Shown here piece after piece: positions 43,001 through 58,000 of a DNA stretch of 64,000 nucleotides. Position numbers and translations under genes: made by a program. This DNA is from Oreocharis arfaki (lineage: Eukaryota > Chordata > Aves > Passeriformes > Paramythiidae): positions 110,738-174,737 of the forward strand of contig VZRR01005726.1 in NCBI GenBank assembly GCA_013398015.1, read 5' to 3'. Position 1 is the stretch's first letter; each line of letters opens with the position of its first letter. The notes under the pieces were generated by a model, which did not search any database, had not been told where the DNA came from, and saw only the letters and a list, made by a program, of their open reading frames with translations.

Positions 43001-46000
43001 GACTTCAAAGCTTGATCAGATTAGTCAGAGTCTTATCACCACTTCTAGCCAAACAATCTCTTCTCTCACAGGTGAGACTTGCCCACTGTGCCACTCCAAG
43101 AAGAAAATGGCTTTGGCTATGGATTTATGTGGCAATCACTGAGGTTCCTGGAGTATTGCAAGTGATAGGAGATGGGTAAAAGAAGCACTCATTTGACCTC
43201 ACTCCCTTTTTGCACCTGGTCTTACCTCTTCTGGTGTCATTGTCTCAATGACTTCCGCTGGCTCCTGTAGGAGAAAACACTGTTCAGGACAGCCAAAGAA
43301 CCCACAGTTTCACAGAGTACAGAGAGGGAAAATGTGCACAGCCTCCTCACCCCATGTGGTCCCCTTTTTGTTCCAAATAGTATATTACCAAGTGCTTAGA
43401 TTTCCTTTATACTCATCCATTATACAGTGTTCTCTGCCCTTGCTGTGCTTCCCTTGCCAATGACAATTCACCATGGAGTTCTGGTGCAGCAATTCAGGTG
43501 CCTAAACATGGCCATCTAATACTGATTTAGATGCTCTCAGGATGTCCCACCTGGGGTCCAACCACTGCCCTGGAGTGGATGGGTCTCCCATAAGCTCTGT
43601 CTGTTATCCCCAAATCCTGTGCAGATGTGTCGGATAACCAAGGACATTTAACATGGCAAGAGCCAAAAGCATTTTTTTCGTTTTTCTCCATCTGTCCAAA
43701 ACTGTTTGCCAAATGGAATAGAACTGCACTTTATTGCAGCTTAGCCAAAATATCCTTAATTTTTTTCACTGAGAAAAGATGCCCAAACTCAGTCACGATG
43801 GTAGCCTGACACCTGAGCACCGATGACTCTTTAGGAAGGTGCACACTCCTTTACAGTAATCACACCCTTTCTCCTTGGAGGGAGTTCCCCACGGATGCTG
43901 TCAGAGTTCAGGACCATAATTGTGTCCATGCTTTAGCCAGATTCTGAATGTCTGAAGTAGTAGTTTCTATTTCCATAGCATTCCCTTCCTTCTTCAGGGT
44001 ACTACCAGGCTCTCTGTAGCCCTGACCTGGATGGTGCTCTCTGTTTCATGTGGACGGCTGCAATGGCACAAGAGCTGCTGGATCAGTTGCCTCAGACTCC
44101 TGAAACTGCCTGAAGGATGAGAACAAACACATAGATAAGAGAGAAGAACAAGTGAGAGACAAAAATACAAAGCCCCACACCTATCCCATCCTCTTACCCA
44201 AGGCAGGCTGGGAAATACTATGAGGGGCACGATACAGCTGAGCCAGTTTGTAAGATGGTGTCTGGGACATTCCAGAATGAATATTCCCATGCAACAAAAC
44301 ATATCAACAAACTGAATGTGACAGGTGCCAAGGGGTGAGGAGTCCATGGGTTCTGCCAGCAGTGGATGGGAATAGAAAAGACCAGAATTATACTCCCAGG
44401 CGGGGAGTTAGCAAAGAGGAAGAGACAGAGCCTGATGCTGCTGTTAACAAGGCTGTGGAGGAAGTTTGGTTAGAAACATCAATAGCTGTGAGCCAAACTA
44501 AAAAAAAAAAAAAAAAGGGAAGGTCTCATGAATTCATTCCTGTTTCACCTCCTCTTGTCATTCCTGGGTCACTCAGTTCTAGCTTCGCATAAAATGTTTC
44601 TCACACTGTTTTGGTATGTGGTTCTTTTTCTGCTTTGGTAAGATAGGTGTATGGCTGCCCCACCACTCCACTGCTCTGGAGGCATAAAGTGGATTTTTCT
44701 ATGCCTTAGAGGTTTAGTCATACATGAGGTGTGTTAATGAACCAGAATGTTCTATATGCTCTATTACATGTAACCTGTGGGTGCCTGAAAGCATGAGCCA
44801 AAGCCTCTGTGCTCATTCTCTAGACTGGGCTACGTCTCTGTGCTTAGTCACTCTCTGCATATTTCAGGATGCATAAAGGATAAAAACAACCCACCATCCT
44901 GCATCAAATATACATGATATATGAATCAGAAATGAGCTATGAGTACAGTCTTGAAAGCAAAGCTAATACAGGCTCGAGTGTGACACAAAAGAACACAATA
45001 CATCAGTGTTTGTCCATGACATTAATGCAGCTGAATCAAAGAGATGTGTGTCCAAGGGAGGAGCCTTTCAGTTTTGGAGATGACTGAGCAACAGCCTAAG
45101 CTACTCAAAAACTTAGTGCAGATGTTTAGCTCTCAGGCTGCTTTTCCCCGGGGGGATTCATTCACGTGCTGAAAGAGCCAAGAGATGGGACCCTTCCATG
45201 CAGACTCTACAGAAAATGTCCAAGGAGTTGTTATTGCAGAGAATGGAGCAAGGAGACAGAGACCATCCTTAGTGAGCCTACTTTTGCCATGCTCTCTGAG
45301 GGATTCTGACAGAAGGTATTTCCAAGTACATTACACTGAAGTTGAGGTGCACTAACAAGGTGTCTTTCATACAGGAACAGCAGAGAAAGCTCCTTCTCTC
45401 AGTCTCTGGGAAACCAGCACCTCACACAGGCAGGTACACCAAGTTAGCACGAAAGCTTCCCCAAGCTGGCCAGGATGTGGTTGAGCCGTGACAGAAGTTA
45501 CCATACCTGAGTGTTGCTGGGGCTCCAAGGTTTCAGGCATTTGTTTAAGAGGACTTGTCGGGCCATTTGGCTCCTCTGGGTAACTGGGAGAGGGACTTGG
45601 GGGCCGAGGCAGCTGTTAGGGAAAGGAGAGAAAACAAAGTCCACCTTACGCCATTTATTTCTCGGCCTCCTCAAATGCCTAACTGCTTCTAAGCAGTCTC
45701 TGTGTTGCAGTCTGTCCACTTCCCTCCCTCACCTCTCCCTTCTCATCTGTATCCTCATCCTCATCGACATAAGCGAAAGATTCGTGCTTCAGCTTTGGCA
45801 GGTTTGCCCAGGGTCCATCGTAGGGCGCCTCACTCAGCTTCTGCTGCATTTCTCTGTTGAGGAGCCGTCGCCGCTCCGGGCTGATGTGTGTCTGGAGGAG
45901 AGCCTGCAGCTCCGATCGCTCCACAGATCCCAGGAGGATCATGGTGTCTGCACAACACAGAGCAGGGAAGCCATCAAGCCACCTCGAAGTTTTGAATGTC

Positions 46001-49000
46001 CCCTTCCATGCACTGCCCCTCCCTCCTTCCAGCCTCTTCCAAGTGCTCGGGCTCATATTATCTAGAGCTGTACAAGAGTCATTGACCAGCCCTGCGGTGG
46101 CTCCTAGGCTGTGGGGCTGTGGGAAGGGAGCTCACCATCCTGAGCTGTGCCACCCCTCAGCACCACAGCAGAGGCATACTCTTGGCTCATGCAGGATCCC
46201 AGGAGGGCCCTGCTGTCACAGTTCAGTCTACAGACTTCCCACACACCTCCCTTACGTGCTGAATCTGCTTCACCACCCACACGCCAGCTTACCTGTCTGG
46301 CCAGCTGAAACAGCCTTCTGCAGTACATCATCCACAGTGGGAGATTTTTAGGATCTATTTTTTTACGTCACTGCCTGCTACACACCATGTAATTTGAAAG
46401 CTAGTTTCTCCAAGCTGAGGCAGTCTTCAGGAAGGACCAGTTTCTCCACATTGCTTACCTGGCGAATCCACCAAAGGCAAATATTTCACTGTGGTGCTTT
46501 GGAGAACCGCTTGCAAGTCTCGGTATTTACAGTTGGAGGAAACAAATTTCACATCTTGGACCATAATATCCTCAACAAAGATATTGTATTTGCTGTGAAT
46601 TTATGGATGATAAGAGGGAGGGTTAGCATATTAAAAATGTCAAGCAGATAAATTCCCTAAAGAAATACATAAATGATTACTTCTTTAAAAAGTATTCAAA
46701 ATACAGCTGCCAAATGATCTTTTGTGAGAGTAACCAGAGAACTCTCCAAGAGGATAAACACAGATTGACTGGGTTTCCATTACAGTTGTATTCCACTCCG
46801 TTACCCCTCACCATAAAATGCACACATGTATACATATATGTATAGATGGTTTTTATATACATACCTATGTGCATGATATATACTAGAGAGGAAGACATAT
46901 ATAGGAGTAACAGAATTTTGCTTCAAGCAAAATATTCAAATAAAGTATTTCAAACATTTGCTGGGGAAAAAATAACCAAACCCCACTGAATTTAGATAAA
47001 TGAGACTCCTGACTTTTAAATCTTTAAGCTGAAGCAATTTGGAAATATTAATACAAATTCAGTAGCATTGCAGGACATTCGAACTTGTGCTTTCAGTGAA
47101 AAGAAAGAAGAGGACTTTCCTCCATTTTTGTGTATGAAACCTAATTCTACTCCAGCACTTGTTTTTGGTTAGTGCAGGATTGTTCTGCCTTCTTAATTCC
47201 TTTGTAGTAATGAACCCTTTTCACAACCTTTTATTCCCCTATGGTCTTAACCCTCTCCTGCTTTATTTCTTTGCCACTCCCTGTTTCCGCCTGTTTTGCT
47301 ACTATACCTTATGTGATTCCAGCCCAGGTCTGGCAGGTAGGGCAGCTTCTTCACCTGGATGATGCTGTCGTAGAGGCTGGGCTGCAAGCTCTGGGCCACC
47401 ATGTTGGCAAGGATGACAGCCACCATCATGGGCAGGATGTGAGAGATCTGACCCGTCAGCTCGAAGCAGATCACAGCGGTGGAGACAGTGTGGCTCACCG
47501 CTCCTGTCAAAGCTGCTGCACCTTTCCCAGGTAGGAGAAGGAATAGGGAGAGAGGAAGGCTGTCATATGGAAACAGCATGTCATGTCAACCAGGAAAATT
47601 ACAGCAGTGGGACCAGGTGAAGAAAGAAGAAGACGTGGAGGCTCACCAATGACAGCATACCCTCCAGGTAAGATTTGATAAAGGATATCATCAAAGAGGA
47701 TCCCGTTGGGAAAAAGCGATGCCATGATTTCCCCAATGAGACGTCCGAATGCAGCACCTGAAAAATATCACTGACAGTTATGGGATTAACATTTAAGGAA
47801 CATGCAATCTGGGCTTTGCAGCTGTGCTGGGCAATCACTTGGACATTTTCTAACAGAAATGAAGGCAAAACTTACATTAAAATGGCACTGGGGACTAAAG
47901 AGTAGTTCTCAGTTACAAAATACAAAAGTTAGGCTCCAAAAGGAAAAAAGAGTAGTGAAATAGGTAAATACAGTTGACCCCTCAATCATTCCCTTGGGCG
48001 CACCAGGCAAAGAAGTAGCTGTGATTCCCAGGCTGGAGGACATATTTTCAGGCTGTGTACTGTCCCCCCAAGTGTGGCTTTCCTTATGTAAAAGGATAGG
48101 GATTTCCTACTCGGCACTTGGTTATGAGGGGGTTGGGGAAATGTTAAAAGCAGAGACCCAGAGGCTGGTCTGTGGACTGCTAAATCAGGTTGTCATAGAC
48201 ATCCAGTGGTGACTCCTCATACCCCAGGTGAAGCCTACTGGGTGCGTAGGCAGTGTCTCTCCTATTCTCTCCACCTGCCAGATGAATATGCTGCAACACA
48301 AAACTGAAACTCACCTAGTACGAAAACAGGCATGAAGCCTCCACAGGGGATTGGCATCGTGGTGGCAATAACAGCCATGCAGAACTAGAACAGAGGCAGA
48401 GGGTGCAGCTGTTACTGAGCAGCAATAGCATTTCCTGCTGCCCCACTCTGTGTCCAGCTACAGAGACCAGAAAGCTGCAGAGGTGCAGAACTGCTAACCA
48501 AGCTCTGTCTTTGCAGTACCAAACCTGGCCAAGTACAGCTGAAAACTGACTATACTACAGTGGAGAATCAGGCCAAGCCTTTGCCAGAGTCAAAACAGCA
48601 GTTTCCTGTTTATGTGGTCTATCCCAGTGCTGAATATACCCAGAAGAAAATCTCGGAGCAGTTATCTAGTGAGTAGAGAAGGCCTTTAGTTAGTTGGACA
48701 ATGCCAAGGAATCTAGTGACTGCGGGTACAGCTCTTCCAAATGCAAACAGATGGACTCAGGACAGACACACCATGCAGTCCACACCTCTTCCCTTCAAGT
48801 AAACAAGACGTTTTCTGCTTGGTACACTGTAATAAGAATTATCACAGAAGGAGAACCCTTAACTACCTGCCAGAAATTTGATAGAGTGTTTTACTTTAGG
48901 TGGAAACAGTTGTGCCAAACAGTCATTGATAGCCATTCTTGATCTACTGAAATGTTCGACTGACATTGCAAGGTGGCCTCAGCTCTTCTGCTCCTTTGCA

Positions 49001-52000
49001 ATAAATAAAAAATAAAAGAATTAGCACCTATTCTATGATATTTTTATCCTTTTATGTGCTTTGTTTTCATCTTAGGAAAACCTCTTTCTTGCTACTTTTA
49101 TTTTGAACATTGGAATATGATGGTTTTTTCTTTCAAATATCTTTTTTTTTGCTCTGTCAGTTACACAGCTGATCCTTTCAGAGGCTGAAGAGCTGCAACT
49201 TCCACAGACCATGTCAGCTCAGAACTTTTAATCTGCTGTTGCTTTCCGAGGAGTCAGCAAAACTGTTTCCAGCTGCATTTCTCCATCAAGTTTTGATGGA
49301 CTGCTAACAAATCCTTGAGCTTCACACAACTATAGATTGTGCTAGCATGTTCCTATTTGTCTGCTATCTGAAGTCATGAATATCAAATAGACTGCATCAG
49401 ACTTCATTTAGATCAAACATGAATTATCTGAGAGCTTTTTAGTCAAGTATTTATTTTTGTGTACCTTGAGAAATCTTTCCCGATTTAGTCCTCCCTACCA
49501 GCTACTATACAGTGGATACCAAAGGTCATTCAGCAGGAGGCATGAGGAGGATGGCCTAGGGAGCAGAAGAGGAGGCCACTAAATTAAGGAAACGATTCCC
49601 TAATAATTTTGGTAATGTTGCATTCAAGGTGGACAAACATCACATCAAAAGATGTAGGAATCCATTGTAGTTGAAGTGCTTCATTCAATACCCAGCAACT
49701 CCTCATTGGCACTTCACAAACTGTTTTACAAAAGGGCAAGAACATTCAGTCTCAGTGGAGAAGGGTTATGGTGAGCTGGGCTTCCTACCTTCACGAGGAA
49801 GAAGAGCAGGATGGTGACGAAGACACTGACTTTAGGATGGATCCAGGCAGCAGATTTCCCTAAGATCTCAGTGTCCCCTCTATGTTTGATCCAGGTGTAG
49901 TTATCAAAGAGAGTGCTGATGGCTTCCCGTGGCATCAACTAGACAGTAAGAAAACAGGTATGAGTCATAAGATTAGATGGAGTAAATATTCTACCTCTGT
50001 TACAAGGAAGCGGAGGAGATTTTTACTGTGGTACTTCATGACTGTGAGACTTAATTCACATTTTTAATCTTCAGGACGAGAGAAAGTACTTTACTCAAAC
50101 AGGTGAAAAGATTACTTTTACACATGGGGTAACATCTGCCTTATTATTTGCTTAGAAGAGCAGACCTTTTTCAAGTTTTCTATGAAGGAGGTAGCAGAGA
50201 TCATATAGAGCCTCCTCAGCCCAAACTCCTCCCATATCGTTCTTCCCTTTTCCATGACTCAGGGTTATTGGGGCAGAGGATAAAGAGATAATGATCCACA
50301 GAACTACAAAGAATTGGTCATGCACTTTCTGGTCTCACCTCTCCTGCCATGAACTGCCCAAACCCATGAGGAAATGTCACAGACGCTATGCAGAAGGTTA
50401 TAACCGCCGGGTATATCAGTCGGCTGTAAGAAAAGAAAAAGTTGTATCAATAGGGCCTACATTCTGTTCTTGTAGCACCATCACTTCAGGACTAGGGATT
50501 CTATCTCTGTGAAGCCTCTCTGTATTTGTATCCATGGCTTTGGAGTGCTGTTACTGGCAGTTTAATGCCCTGCTCCACTGATCGTCATAATTCATAAAGT
50601 TCACCTGTCAGCAAAGCCCTTTTCCCCCTCAGAATTAATATAATGGGAAGGCTGGAGGAAGAGAAGGATGTGCAACATGCACAAACTTGAATATGTGGGA
50701 GGAATGTGTGTTTGCAATGATGTGTTGACCTCTTGTCAAAAGCCACTACTTTTCCCATTTGTCCTGATTATGACAGTCTTGCATCTTCACCCCGCAAGTG
50801 ATATCTCCTATCCTGGTGGATTTAAATGTAGGGATTTTTCATACATTTCTGCAGGCACCCCCTATTGTATTACATCTTATGGGAAAAACTGCTTCTCTTC
50901 CCACTGAATTGCTGACTGTCACAATTCTGGGGAAGGTGTCCTTGGTAGCCAGTGGGTCTACCAGTGCCAGGCCAGTGGGGCACAGTTGGACAGAGGCTGA
51001 AGCCATCTGTGTTTTCCTACTGCTGTGTCCAGTCCCAGGGTGGATTTCTGGGTAAACTGTGATATTTCAAAATCACAAAGACAACATGAGCCTAAACTGC
51101 TTCCACATGCTGGGCTAACCCTGTCATGTGTCCCCTGGCAAGTTAGTGTTGCCTACAGGAAGTGTTGGCTGAGATTCAGGAGGACAACATATAACCTTTA
51201 ATTTGTTTCAGTCTAAGGACCTAAAAAAGTCTGAGAAATCAGTGAAAAGTAAATTCCCACTTTTCAGGCTTTGCTCCACTTCTCTATTAACTTGATTTGA
51301 AAGCCCTGCTGATGCTTGTGGGTAAGGCTACATGATGAAGGAAGACAATTTTTCCTCCGCATAAGAAACTAAGTTAGTTTGAACTTCTATTTATCTAGTG
51401 GTTTTCTTCTGCTCAGACCTGCAACTTGATAAGAAATAAGGTCCTCCACGTCTCTCAACTTCAGAAATTCTCATAGCAACAGATCTTTTTCTGTAAAGAG
51501 ACTGAAGACATTTACAGCTAGCCACCACTTCTTCAGGTTATAAAGTTTGGAGGTTAGGACTTTATTACAGAGGGGAAAAACAGTACCTTCAAGTGTCCTG
51601 TAAAATTTTATTGTCAGGACTTGGATTTTATTTTACATTTCTCTTCCATGCTGCATTTCACAGCATTTGGTTACCATCAGTTTCAGCTTTTGGTTCATAA
51701 GGATACAGTAATTGGAATACTGCAGCACATTCTTTAAATTTTTGCCAACACTTTGATTAAAATACAAACATATATATTTTAAAAGCGTAGCTAGATTTCA
51801 GCTGTAATTAATTTTCCTGAAATATAAATGATGCTGGATTTTTCACAGATCCTAAAAACCCCAAAAAATCTGAAACAGCATGATTTTAAGAAGCATGATC
51901 ATTGCCTTTCTAATTAAAAACATTTTCTGTCCAATCAATAGTTTCCCTTGTCCTCTTAACAAATATTGCAGAGAGTCCCTTCTAAATCAAGAAGCTATTT

Positions 52001-55000
52001 GAAACTACTGAGGCTGATCAAAAAGAGAGTACAGGTGACATTCTCTTGATGGTTGCAAAGATTTTACTCTTATATAGGAGCAGTTTCTCATATTTTTACT
52101 ATCTTACACTTGAAATAGTTCTACTATCTCCCAGAAAGTACTTGCTACTATCCAACACCAGTAGGGTGTAAGAATCTGGTCCCTGAAGAGAGTATCTTCA
52201 CAAGCACTCACTATTTGGTGAGGAACTGGCTCAGAGCTTTATGACGTCGGATGCCCAGGACCACTTGGCGGTTGAGATAAACAAAAAAGGCTCCAAGGAA
52301 TCCAGAACATATGCTAAAATGGAGAAAAATAAATAAAATCATGCCAAACAACAGCTAATACACAAAGCATCAACCAAGAAAATGAGTTTAAGTGGTTTAG
52401 TCTTTGGCTGTTCGTGGAGGCTTTTAAATGTCACCTAGAGGGTTACTCCTACAGCAGCTCATTTGAAGGTATTGCCTCCCTGATGAAAGGGAAGAAATTA
52501 TTTTGGACCTCTTTGTCATACACACTACCATTTTACCAATTTTCTCTTGCTGAGAGGGGGAAATCTCATCTATAAAAATCCGTAAAAAAATCTATAAAAA
52601 GAGACTGGCTGTTCTCAGTGGGGGCTCACGAAGAGCAACTGGGCAAAGACCAGTATTGTCAGTACTTAAACATCAGGTTGGAACAGAAAACAGTAAAAAT
52701 GAAGGGAGTTTTAAGTCTGATTCAGTAAAATTATACGCCTACAACAATTACTAATAGTAATAGGAACTCTTGTGCCTAAAGCAAAGTATATAATCTCTAT
52801 GATCCTAATCACTTAGGCTTATGTTCCTGATCTTAATAAAGTAAGAAAAAAGTGTAGATGTATAAAAATTGGTGTGATCCTTAGGCTCTGTAGCTTAATG
52901 AGACTTGGGTAAATAGGGCCTAATATTCGACCGTGAAACAGAAAAAAAAAAGGAAGAGTGAAAAAAGACTGAATTTAGAATTGGTAAGGGGAAGCCTTAT
53001 TTTATGTGGCAAGTAATTAACCCACTTAATACTGAGGAAAGACTGTTAATATTTTCATTCTATTAATTTCTAAAATTAATGGACTTTTGCTTTGTTATAT
53101 GTTATGCAGGCTTTTGCCAAATCTCATTCAATGATTAATTTAGTATACTTAAAACACTGTATGTTGAAAATAATCCTGCTTTATCATTTAAAAATTGCTC
53201 AGAAACACATTTAAACTAAATATAAAGCTTTCCACAGACAAACATGTCCAATGAATTACTCTTAAATATGTTAAGCCAGCACTGATTAGAACAGCATTTA
53301 AAATAGGCCAGTCCCTCAGGCAATATAAGCCTAAACACTTCAGAGTGAACTGAATTGCTCTGTAATACTTTATATTAAAATATAGATCTCTCCATTCATG
53401 TCTATCAATTTATCAATAAACTAGAAGTGCTGCTCCTTATAAAGTAATCCTTGTATAGAGTATCCTTGTATAGATTATGCAAATTAACATTTGATGACAC
53501 AGAAAACCAAAATCTACCCGTTCAGAGTGCTTGTCCTACGTGAAAGAAGAAAATACGTTGTGTAGAAAGAGAGTTCAACTTAGAGACATAATGTTAAGAG
53601 AATTTGGAGCATTCCAAGTTGGCATCAGGACTTTATCAGAGACTATCCAAGCCTTTAGGATTGTTTTTTATTTTAAATACCACGTTGGACACCCAGGCAT
53701 TTGAGAGTGTTTTGCAGTTGTCGTATATTCCTTTCCTAGCCTATGTGCAGGGCTGAAAAAAGCCAGCTCTGTCAACTCTGTCCAAAACATAGTGACAAGA
53801 AGTTTTGCATTCTAACAAGCAGCTGTAAATCACAAGGATTACATTTTTTTCCTTGCCAATCTAAACCAATATATTCCCCAAAGTTCATTAGGCAAGCCTG
53901 TTTAAGGGGAAGAACTAAGTGAATACATGTTACTAGCAAAAGCTCCTGTGTTATTCATAGATTTTTCAATATATCTGATGTCTTCAAAAAATCCCACTTG
54001 AGTTCATAGTCAAGTAAATTAATTGGAGGGCAGCCTACTAAAAGAAGCTGGAAAACCTCAAATATATTTCTAGTCTTGAACGCAGGACTTGCAACAGAAT
54101 ATGTTCACAACGCCAGCACAGCCTTTTGTTCCTATAGCATATTCCTTTCATTACTGCTCTGCAGTGATTTCCCTGGAGCCTCTCTCAAGCTCTAACGCAA
54201 GATGTTTCCTCACAGTAATTCCATACTCATCCTTTCTATAGTATTTCCCTAATTTCATTTTTTTAAAGTTCATTCTTTTATTTCCTCCAAATTAACCATT
54301 GTTCTCACTGAATCCAATTACGGTTGGTTACCCTTGTCACCATATCGGGTATACCAACCTCTCTCAAGAATGGTAATCATTCTGACCTCATGAAAAGGAA
54401 ACTTCTGGTTAAATCTTTTGTCCCATTTTTGTCATGTGAAAAGGGTACCTGTTGGATTTGTTCATTCGGGGATAATGTCAAAACAGTTAAAGGGCCCTTC
54501 AGTAAAACTATTCCCAGAACTTTGACCAAGTCAGACTTACTTTTTTTTTACCTCCAAGTTTAATTTCTGAAAAAGATATGTGGAAAGGAAATAACAAACA
54601 GCTTGATAACACCCATATTTCCTTCCTTAGCCATTGTGATACACGGGCACCATTTCTGAAGGATGAATTCCAACGAAGAGAAGCCTTATTTGTGACAACC
54701 AAAGTGACTAAAAGTGATGTATGTAACTTTTTGGCAGAAGAATTTCCAACAGAGATCATATTACAACCTTTGTGGAGGAAGGAGTCAGTTTCCTGGGAAC
54801 TTACCCTATTATAGCAAATGCTGGCAGCTCTTGCAGATCAAAGGGGAAATCCATACGAAAGTTTGTTCTGAACAGAGCTGTGATGGTAACTGTGAGAGGA
54901 GGAAGGTAGAAGAGGAAAGAAAATAATGAGGTGAGAAGTTAAATGTAATAAAAGCTAGGGGTAGAGACAAGGAAACTAGTTTATATATGCTCCTGTGTGG

Positions 55001-58000
55001 TTTCCTGACATTATATACATTATTACAGATTGGCAGACTGCTCTGAATTAGTAGGTCCTATTTTTGAGCACTCGCAATCCTAGCGGCCTAGATGGTCCAG
55101 GTTTGTTTTAGGAAAATGTATGCAACTATTTTTTTAGCTACAATCCCTGATTTTTTAAAGGGTTTTCTTTTCTTTCTTGTCTTCTGCCATCCATTCCTTA
55201 TTAAAAAAAAAGCTCTTCCCAGTATCCTTACTGACTGAGAGGTCTCTTTGCTGAGGCAGGCAGTGCCTGCACATGCGAAGAAGCTGTGTCACTTCTCACA
55301 GTTGTGATTGCCTTCCAGAAACAAAACTCAGATCCTCTCTGAAGTTATTCAAAATTTTTGACTGGTACCAAAACAATGAAAGGCGTAGAAATCAGAGATG
55401 GAAAAGATCAGCTAAGTCCCATCTTCTCCAGCTCACCTCTCCTGGTAGTGCTGCCCTGCTACAATGAAATGTTGAAACCTGTCCTGCTTTTCTCTGCAGG
55501 TGTGTTATTGTGTGGAAACAGTAAACATCTGTATGCCAACAGGTGAAGGATAAATTAGTAATTTAATACAGAGTGGAAGTGCAGCTGGATGAGGATGGAT
55601 ATAAATCCCAACTTGCCCTGGATGAAGGAATTATTTGTTCAATGAGGAAATAAAAGAAGCAGTGAAAATCTATCATTATATGATAAAAACAGGAGGCATT
55701 AACTACTTGTTATTTGGTCAGACAGAACTAGGTTTAGAGTAATGATTTAATGAGGTCTCAGTGGGTTACATTACCTTTAGCTAAGCCTAAAACCGCATTC
55801 TACTATCCAAATTCGGAAAATCTTGCTCCCTGTCTCTTCCCACTGTTCCTTCCCTCCCGGCTGTACTATTGTTCTCCTCTCCCATTGGGCCCACTCTGGC
55901 ACATCACAGCCTTCTCTGAGGCCCTTTGCCTCATTAAAACCTGCCAGAAAACCTATCTGCTCTTTCCCTGGGTTACTCCTCTGCCAGAGAAGTGAGTTGA
56001 ATTGAGGGGAACAACAAACACAGAGATGGTAGGAGGGAGGGTTAGAAGAACACTCAGGGATGGAAGATGGTGAAAAGCAGGATGTCCTCTTTTTGGTTAG
56101 ATCAGCCCAAGAAAGGGATCATCTCAATTCAGTTTTAGGAAACATAGTCCAAGCCACTAAATGGCAGAGCATCAAAAAAGTATAGTAGGGCCCATTTTCA
56201 AAGAGTTTTGCCACAGGATGGCAAAGATGACCAGAGCAAAGGGCAACAGTCACAGCACCTAGTCTGAGTCTTTCTAGGTTCCCTCTCTACTCCCACAGGA
56301 CAGAAAAAGATTTCCACGGAAAGACTCATCCCACCTATCTTCATCCTCTTTCCCCAGTGACCAAGCTATTCTGAAACTGAATGTCTAAGCGCTTTTCTCT
56401 CCGTTGGCTACAAACTGTACTAGTTTAGGAGTATCTGGCCAATTCTTACAAGGTTAGAAGTAAAAAGGAATGGGAAAGTCCACTTAATGGGAATGTCTAC
56501 TTGAAAATAGACTTGAACTTTAAGATAACAGTAAGCCATGTAGGAGAGATCAGAAGGAGCAGGAGGAAGGCAAGGCATGAAACCCTATGGCAAATAAGAT
56601 GAAAATCCAGGACATGGGAAAACAGAAATCCTGCAAAATGCCAAACTCCAGCCTTCCACGACTGGCAAAGAAGGGCTCAAGCTGCAGCAGCCAACCAGAG
56701 TGGTTGGCAAATAACCAGATGTTATTTGGAAAGTACAGGTAATGGTGTGAAGCCAGCCAACAAAACAATGAATATTGAGAAGCCAGAAAAGATTCTGTGA
56801 ATCTAAGAAAGAAAAGAATTTTGGTGAGATGCTACACAACTTATTTGCATGTCACTCTGATGCGATCACTTCCCTACCTGCTTCTACCTGGTAGCAGGCA
56901 ATAATACAAAAACCTTCCATGAACAAAGACTGAGAAGACCGGGTATGTAACTTTCCAAGGGAAATAAATGAGCAAGAGAAGACATGAAAGACAAGTTAGA
57001 GCAGACATGATAAAAGATCATAAAATAATGAATGGCTTAGCGTGATAGAAGTTCCTAGTTCTTTAATACAAGGACAAAGAGACTGACAACACAAAGAAAA
57101 TACAGAACTGTGAAAAGGAACAATTTTTCATAGCCAATTGAATCATGGAAGTTTTTAACCTAGACAGTCAATGAAAAAGAACTTAAGGAGCCATTAATAT
57201 AGGTATTAAAGCTGTCTGGATGATTTTGAAGAAGGGACAGGAGTCAAGGTGTTTCAGAATTAAGCTAATTTCTAGTGATTTGAAATTAAACTAATTTCTA
57301 GTGATTTCTAGTGATTTGAGAGATCAACAAGAGAGTCAGAAAAGACAAAGTGAAGTAAATTATCTCCTGTTATCTGTCTTCGAGTTTCTTATATTTTTCT
57401 CTGGAAAGAACAGAAAGTTATGGGGTTTGGAGTTTTCTTCGTGACAGACTTAATGGTTAAATACTCCTCATTTTTAGGCAGTGCTACACAAAGAAAGATG
57501 TAGTCACTTTCTACACTCAAGTAGAAAGTGTAGTCATTTTCTATATTCCAGAGAATATTCAAACCCCCAAAAATCCAGCCCTCTGAAGTCAAGAGAGACG
57601 TGTTATAGCAGTTTTAAGTGAGTAAACTGCCCACATGGAGCTCAATAAAATAAATGTAATTGAAAGAATAAAAGATAAAGCTATTATAAGGAAGAAGTTT
57701 ACATAGAAATGGCAACCTTCTGCACCAGAATTCTATTCTCACAGTGTTTGAGATGCTCTCCTGAACAAGCCTGACTCGTGCTATTTCTGTCTGCACAGAT
57801 GTCACTCTCATGCTTTTCAGTTACTTGGGACACTTTATTTTTTCAGGACCTTCAGTCAGATCCTACTAATCCTGTAGCCTCCTAATCATTTAATCATCTC
57901 AATTTTCTCTACTATTTGTTTTAATGTTTTTAGTCAAGAGATGACCAAAGCAGAACATGGCTTTTCCAGGAAGGACTCCATCCTCTGCGATGGGATATCT

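Noticed and set aside
44500..44516. Poly-A run, considered as the tail of a processed pseudogene
   Set aside because: No gene-like sequence or target duplication lies beside it.
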